Shown here: piece after piece, positions 6,171 to 9,244 of the stretch
Position numbering within the stretch: position 1 is the stretch's first letter
How the letters are laid out: each line of letters opens with the position of its first letter
Origin: Hydrogenophaga sp.
GTDB taxonomy: Bacteria; Pseudomonadota; Gammaproteobacteria; Burkholderiales; Burkholderiaceae_C
Assembly: GCA_018335615.1 (NCBI GenBank)
Contig: JAGXRS010000460.1
Span: forward strand, 1-9,244
Direction: 5' to 3'
Length of the DNA: 9,244 nt
Program-made: the position numbers and the translations under genes
Notes under the pieces: model-generated
Database searches by the model: none
What the model was told of the DNA's origin: nothing
The model's input: the letters and a program-made list of their open reading frames with translations, nothing else

Positions 6171-6630
6171 CAACTAAAGTGTTTCCCCACAGTTGGGGCG
6201 GTTGAAGGCGTCGCAGATGGCGGCCGCCTCGCATCGTTCTTGCCTCGCTTGCCCGAGAGGCAGTAAGGAATGACGAACTTGGGCGTAATCAGTCGCACGA
6301 TGTGGCCGACTTCTGAAACTCGCGCGCAAAGTGGTGGGCGCCGGAGCAGGCTTCCATGCCGGTTAGGTATGGCGCCAGCGAGATGATGAGTTCGAGCAGC
6401 TTGGCTTGCGCTACATGGGGGCGCACCAGTGCGGGCTTGCCTAATTCATCCACGCCGTGAACTGCAAAAACGTTCTTTGCTAGATCGATGCCAACGAATA
6501 CGATTGCCATGAGACTTCTCCTTCCACAAAACGAGTGAGTTGATGAGAGTTCGCACTTCCCATCGTGGCACTTTGATGCCGTACCTCGCAACTGCGCGGA
6601 GCACCCGGGACGGGGAAGTCCCTTTCATTC
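6171..6630 (-). mobile_element. IS110-family remnant, copy 2, inserted inside an attC site
   Basis: About 460 bp of a degraded IS110-type element (full elements are 1.2-1.5 kb). It spans from the end of the attC L' arm to just before GTTAGGT. It holds the non-coding upstream end (6511-6630) and the first third of the transposase, followed by about 20 bp (6171-6192) that could be the other terminus after an internal deletion. IS110 elements have no terminal inverted repeats of the usual kind and insert site-specifically, guided by a structured non-coding RNA encoded in an end region. A subgroup of the sister IS1111 family targets attC sites, which matches the position seen here. Both this and copy 1 abut a GTTRRRY core. 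Confidence 0.82.
6174..6510 (-). pseudogene. IS110-family transposase, frameshifted and truncated
   Basis: A DEDD (RuvC-like) transposase start. ATG 6510 is preceded by GGAAGGAGAAG, a very strong ribosome site. The first residues MAIVFVGIDLAKNVFAVHG carry catalytic D8, and GMEACSGAHH carries the catalytic Glu. After EFQK one base is missing (near 6305-6308) and the frame stops at 6289; in the next frame the family sequence resumes as GHIVRLITPKFVIPYCLSGK and RGKNDA, which includes the third catalytic region. Near 6229 a second small deletion shifts the frame again, followed by AAAICDAFNRPN, then unrelated residues to TAG at 6174-6176. About 110 of some 340 residues remain and the C-terminal serine-containing domain is missing, so no active enzyme can be made. 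Confidence 0.85.
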
Positions 6631-6637
6631 GTTAGGT
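6631..6637 (+). other. Integron-type core site GTTRRRY (displaced R'), cassette 2 start
   Basis: GTTAGGT fits GTTRRRY and lies immediately after the conserved IS110 end, at the same relative position as GTTAAAT at 5541. It is most simply read as the R' of the attC whose R'', L'' and L' are at 6110-6170, pushed 460 bp away by the insertion. Cassette 2 would begin at 6632, with the gene start 31 bp later. Confidence 0.62.
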
Positions 6638-6662
6638 CACATAAACCCCACCATTGCATCAC

Positions 6663-7415
6663 ATGGACACAGAAGACAAAGTTAGCCGCCTCCGATCGTT
6701 CCAGGATGCGGTCATAGCATGGGATCGTACGAACAGTCCTGACGCACGGTCTTACATCAATCAAAACCTAAATTGGGTTCGCCGCGAAGTTCTTGAGGCC
6801 GGATGCCTGCGAACGATGACGATCAGCCCTCCTCCGGCGGTAGGCGGATTGATCATGCGAAATGTCGACCCATTTTTGTCGATCTTTACGCATGCTTACG
6901 GCGGCTCCTTGACCTCCTATGTCCAAGACATGATCGACCAGACAATCGGCGTCTTGAATGATCCACCTCCTCCTGCAAAGACTTCCGATCCAAAGGTTGA
7001 AGTGGATGCGGACGTTAAGTCGGGCTACGCATTCATTGCGATGCCCATCGATCCGAACAATGCGGATCTAGACGATGTGCTTGATGCAATCAAAGAAGCT
7101 GCAAACCGTTGTGGCATTCAGGCAGAGCGCGTAGATGAACCGCACTCGAGCGAGAGAATTACGGACCGAATATTAGAATCGATACGTAAAGCAGAGTTTG
7201 TAATCGTGGAGTTGACTGGTAGCAGGCCAAATGTCTTCTATGAAGCCGGGTATGCTCAGGGACTTCGCAAGACGCCCATTTACATTGCGAGAGACGGCAC
7301 CAAGCTTGAGTTTGATCTCAAGGATTATCCTGTCATCTTCTATCGAAGCCTCAAAGCGCTGAAGGATGCGCTCGAGGCGCGGCTACGCGGGCTCCGTGGC
7401 ACGAATGCGGTCTAA
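6663..7415 (+). CDS. Cassette-borne protein with C-terminal TIR/deoxyribosyltransferase-like domain
   Basis: A 250-residue protein. Residues about 120-235 have the flavodoxin-like pattern of nucleoside 2-deoxyribosyltransferase and TIR-like (including CAP12/PCTIR-type) domains. GYAFIAMPID (121-130) is the first strand. DEPHSSERITDRILESIRKA (158-177) is a helix-rich middle. VIVELTGSRPNVFYEAGYAQ (180-199) contains the probable catalytic Glu 194, the position that cleaves the N-glycosidic bond of NAD or nucleosides in related enzymes. Residues 1-115 are a mainly helical region that I do not recognise, joined by a Pro-rich linker (101-104), and may be a sensor. ATG 6663 is preferred to TTG 6654; no Shine-Dalgarno is seen. 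The stop codon lies inside a GTCTAAC attC-type core. A defence or abortive-infection effector is plausible, but partner genes are absent and NADase activity is inference. Confidence 0.82.
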   Translation: MDTEDKVSRLRSFQDAVIAWDRTNSPDARSYINQNLNWVRREVLEAGCLRTMTISPPPAVGGLIMRNVDPFLSIFTHAYGGSLTSYVQDMIDQTIGVLNDPPPPAKTSDPKVEVDADVKSGYAFIAMPIDPNNADLDDVLDAIKEAANRCGIQAERVDEPHSSERITDRILESIRKAEFVIVELTGSRPNVFYEAGYAQGLRKTPIYIARDGTKLEFDLKDYPVIFYRSLKALKDALEARLRGLRGTNAV

Positions 7416-7537
7416 CAACTCGTATGGACGCTCACTCACAGTCAAGAGACTGAACATGGGGTGAAGCACCTGCCGTCGCACGTCAGGCGACTGGAGTCGA
7501 GATCAACAATCGCAATGAGCCCCAACCGCGCCAGCCA
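7410..7537 (+). other. Truncated attC-like R'' core and remnant intergenic sequence
   Basis: GTCTAAC (7410-7416) overlaps the stop codon of the TIR-like gene and matches an attC R'' core, but no GTT occurs in the + strand to 7537, so no R' core and no complete attC are present. The rest holds a small hairpin CAGTC-AAGA-GACTG (7439-7452) and an imperfect palindrome around 7472-7490 beginning CCTG and ending CAGG. No gene is recognisable. The cassette array appears to have been cut here, next to the glycosyltransferase 3' end. Confidence 0.5.
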
Positions 7538-9082
7538 TCACCGCCTCTGCGGCAAACACCCCATAAACCCATACCGCTCGCAGAACGGATTCCCCAGCAG
7601 CGGCAGCCAGTGCGGGATGTCGTGGAACTCCTGCGCAATCGTCGCCAGCACCTGTTCGCGGTAAGGCTGGAAGCGAAAGCCCGTGCCGTCCACCATCCAG
7701 AAGTCCACACCTTCAATCACCACCTTCTGTTTGCTGACCTGGGCGAAGAAGGGTACAAAGTCCGCCAGGTCGGGTTCGTTGTAGTCGAAGATGCGCAGCG
7801 GCCGGCCGTCGTAGGTGCGGAAGTCGATGATCTGGTCGTCCTGGCGCGCGTGGTGGCGGCCCACGCCGAACACGGGCACGTACTGCCCATATGCGAATGC
7901 CAGCACGGAGGCCGGGTTGTAGGTGCGGGCCATCAGGGTGGCGCCGGGCGGCAGATCGGCCTTTAGCGCGGCGGCCAGGGCCGGGGCTTCGCGGGTGAAG
8001 ACCAGGCGGTCGTGGAGCTTCGCCTTCTGCCAGAGCGACAGCGGCGCCCAGGCCACGGCAGCCACCAGCAGCAGGTGCGGCAGCGACAGCGTCAGCGTGG
8101 CCTTGAGACTGGTGTGCAGCGCGCATGCGTCCACCCGCAGGCCGGCCCACAGCACGAACAGCGGCACGAAGCCCAGCACCCAGTGCAGGCCGATGCTGCG
8201 GCCCAGGCTCAGGAAGGCGAACAGCAGGATCGGGAACAGCCACAGCACGGCCAGCGTGCGCAGCCGGGCCGGGGGCACGCTCGCGCGTGGCCGGGCGCGC
8301 AGCCCCTGCCAGAGCAGCCAGGGCGTGAGCAGGTAGGCCGCCATGCCGACGTAGGCCGCGAAGGTCTTGAGGTTCCACTGCGCGCCGCCGTTGCGGTTGA
8401 ACACGTTGAACATCACGTTGGCCCAGCCGTGCGTGGCGTTGAACCAGACGTTCAGGCCAATGAAGGGCAGGGCCAGCGCGAACATCAGCGGCAGCGCCCA
8501 CCAGCGGTCGCGGCGCCAGCCGATGATGTGCACCGTGTAGGCACAGCCCAGCAGCGCGGCGAAGTACTTGGACAGAAAGGCCAGTCCGACGAACACGCCG
8601 GCCAGCGCGTACCAGCCCGCGCCCCGGCCCGGGCAGGCGTCGGCGCGCAGATAGGCATAAGCCGACAGCCCCATGAACAGCGCCAGCGGCGTGTCGGTGG
8701 TCACCAGCACGAACATCCACGACCAGGGCATGGCCAGGTACACCGCGCCCGCGAGCCACGCGCCGGCTTCGCGTTCGGGGGGCAGGTGGCGCCTGAGCAC
8801 ATCGACGATGCCCAGCGCGATCACGCTGGTCACGAGCAGCGTGACGCTGCGCAGCACCAGCGGCGCGTCGCTGATGCGGTGCAGCAGCGCCAGCAGCCAG
8901 CCCACCAACGGTGGGTGATCGGAATAGCCCCAGGCCGGGAAACGGCCCCACTGGTAGAAAAACGCCTCGTCGCCGGTGAAGGGAAAGCCGGCGGCCAGCA
9001 CGATCTTGAGCAGCAGCGTGCCGAGGAACGTGGCCCGGAACAGCCGGCGTGCGTCAGCGAGGGAATGCGGGGTGTCGGGCAT
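7538..9082 (-). CDS. ArnT/PMT-like membrane glycosyltransferase (GT-C fold, GT39 type)
   Basis: A 514-residue inner-membrane glycosyltransferase of the ArnT/PMT_2 group, which transfers a sugar from a polyprenyl phosphate donor to lipid A, another glycan or protein on the periplasmic face. The conserved first-loop acidic pair is D38-E39 in FTGDEAFFYQW, followed by YSDHPPLVGWL (53-63). TTDTP (128-132) and FLSKYFA (169-175) are further family motifs. About ten or more hydrophobic helices fill residues 15-345, then a soluble C-terminal periplasmic domain ends in FHDIPHWLPLLGNPFCERYG. Length is close to the family's 500-560. ATG 9082 starts cleanly before the first helix, but no good ribosome site is visible. 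It lies 55 bp after a DMT-type transporter gene, likely in one operon. Its last bases are repeated as a fragment at 4312-4392. Which sugar and acceptor are used is unknown, so arnT is not assigned. Confidence 0.9.
   Translation of the reverse strand: MPDTPHSLADARRLFRATFLGTLLLKIVLAAGFPFTGDEAFFYQWGRFPAWGYSDHPPLVGWLLALLHRISDAPLVLRSVTLLVTSVIALGIVDVLRRHLPPEREAGAWLAGAVYLAMPWSWMFVLVTTDTPLALFMGLSAYAYLRADACPGRGAGWYALAGVFVGLAFLSKYFAALLGCAYTVHIIGWRRDRWWALPLMFALALPFIGLNVWFNATHGWANVMFNVFNRNGGAQWNLKTFAAYVGMAAYLLTPWLLWQGLRARPRASVPPARLRTLAVLWLFPILLFAFLSLGRSIGLHWVLGFVPLFVLWAGLRVDACALHTSLKATLTLSLPHLLLVAAVAWAPLSLWQKAKLHDRLVFTREAPALAAALKADLPPGATLMARTYNPASVLAFAYGQYVPVFGVGRHHARQDDQIIDFRTYDGRPLRIFDYNEPDLADFVPFFAQVSKQKVVIEGVDFWMVDGTGFRFQPYREQVLATIAQEFHDIPHWLPLLGNPFCERYGFMGCLPQRR
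7566..7628 (-). repeat. Intact copy of the direct repeat shared with 4312-4374
   Basis: These 63 bp code for part of the glycosyltransferase C-terminus and match 4312-4374 at 57 positions without gaps, in the same orientation. The two copies are 3,254 bp apart and enclose the hipBA remnant, both IS110 remnants and both cassettes. Past the repeat the two ends differ completely, which marks the edge of the exchanged DNA. Confidence 0.8.
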
Positions 9083-9137
9083 GGCGGCGGGGTCGGCAGA
9101 CGCTGAGCATACGGGGCTGGCGACCGGCGCCCGCCGG

Positions 9138-9244
9138 TCAGGCCCTCGCCAGCAGGCCCACGCCCAGCACGATCAGCGTGCAGCCGGCCACGCGCAGCCA
9201 GGAAAACGGCTCGCCCAGCCACCACACGCCCAGCGCGAAGGTGA
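9138..9244 (-). CDS. DMT-superfamily (EamA- or SMR-like) transporter, C-terminal 35 residues
   Basis: The gene enters from the right edge of the window, and only the last 35 codons are present, ending at TGA (complement of 9138-9140). The visible residues include LGVWWLGEPFSWLRVAGCTL then IVLGVGLLARA. That is a short GEP turn followed by the final membrane helix, a pattern common at the end of EamA/DMT permeases and SMR-type proteins. The frame has no other recognisable meaning. It lies 55 bp upstream of the glycosyltransferase on the same strand, so co-transcription is likely. SMR-like flippases such as ArnE/ArnF move lipid-linked sugars, which would suit this neighbour, but a plain EamA metabolite exporter is equally possible from so short a piece. 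Confidence 0.7.
   Translation of the reverse strand, partial: TFALGVWWLGEPFSWLRVAGCTLIVLGVGLLARA

Noticed and set aside
7461..7520. Short + strand reading KHLPSHVRRLES that loosely recalls the N-terminus of sulfate adenylyltransferase subunit CysD
   Set aside because: The resemblance covers only about a dozen residues, continues into nonsense and overlaps the glycosyltransferase end; likely chance.
7410..7537. Complete attC site after cassette 2
   Set aside because: Only the R'' core is present; no matching arm and no GTTRRRY core follow before the glycosyltransferase gene.
8012..9106. Long + strand open frame (about 360 residues) opposite the glycosyltransferase
   Set aside because: The product is rich in Gln, Arg, Ala and His with no domain pattern, an antisense shadow of a hydrophobic GC-rich gene.
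1..9244. CRISPR array, tRNA or rRNA genes
   Set aside because: No regularly spaced repeats with unique spacers, no cloverleaf-like sequence with a T-loop GTTCRA context, and no rRNA-like stretch were seen.

Overview
The window is GC-rich chromosomal DNA with the codon use and protein types of a betaproteobacterium, most likely a Comamonadaceae-type genome (Hydrogenophaga or Acidovorax relatives). This is a judgement from composition and protein flavour, not a database result. Two ordinary blocks (1-3408 and 7538-9244) enclose an accessory region (about 3435-7537) of toxin-antitoxin modules, broken insertion sequences and two integron-like gene cassettes.

Left block, + strand: the C-terminal two thirds of an RND efflux permease (cut by the window edge), a 75-residue DUF2892 membrane protein, then a ten-helix TDT/SLAC1-TehA family anion channel. 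The first two look co-transcribed. The third follows a 189-bp gap carrying four GTTCC motifs at 22-17-22 bp spacing.

Accessory region: (a) a complete MntA/HepT (type VII) toxin-antitoxin pair on the - strand, with all hallmark residues present. (b) A short displaced copy of the 3' end of the glycosyltransferase gene that lies intact at 7538-9082; the two copies are direct repeats and bracket about 3.2 kb of foreign-looking DNA. (c) An AT-rich palindrome leading into hipB, followed by hipA cut off after its N-terminal domain. (d) Two decayed IS110-family copies, each ending exactly at a GTTRRRY core. (e) Two lower-GC genes, one for an exported protein of unknown function and one for a protein with a C-terminal TIR/deoxyribosyltransferase-like domain. 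Each gene is preceded by GTTRRRY and followed by GTCTAAC. This is the layout of integron cassettes, and the attC of the first is split by the IS110 remnant between L' and R'. No integrase gene is visible.

Right block, - strand: the last 35 codons of a DMT/EamA-like membrane transporter, then an ArnT/PMT-type (GT-C, GT39-like) membrane glycosyltransferase, probably one operon acting on lipid-linked sugars at the inner membrane.

The most interesting signals are the orphan cassette pair with an IS110 element parked at the same place in two attC sites, the cassette-borne TIR-like putative effector, and the duplicated glycosyltransferase 3' end bounding the island.
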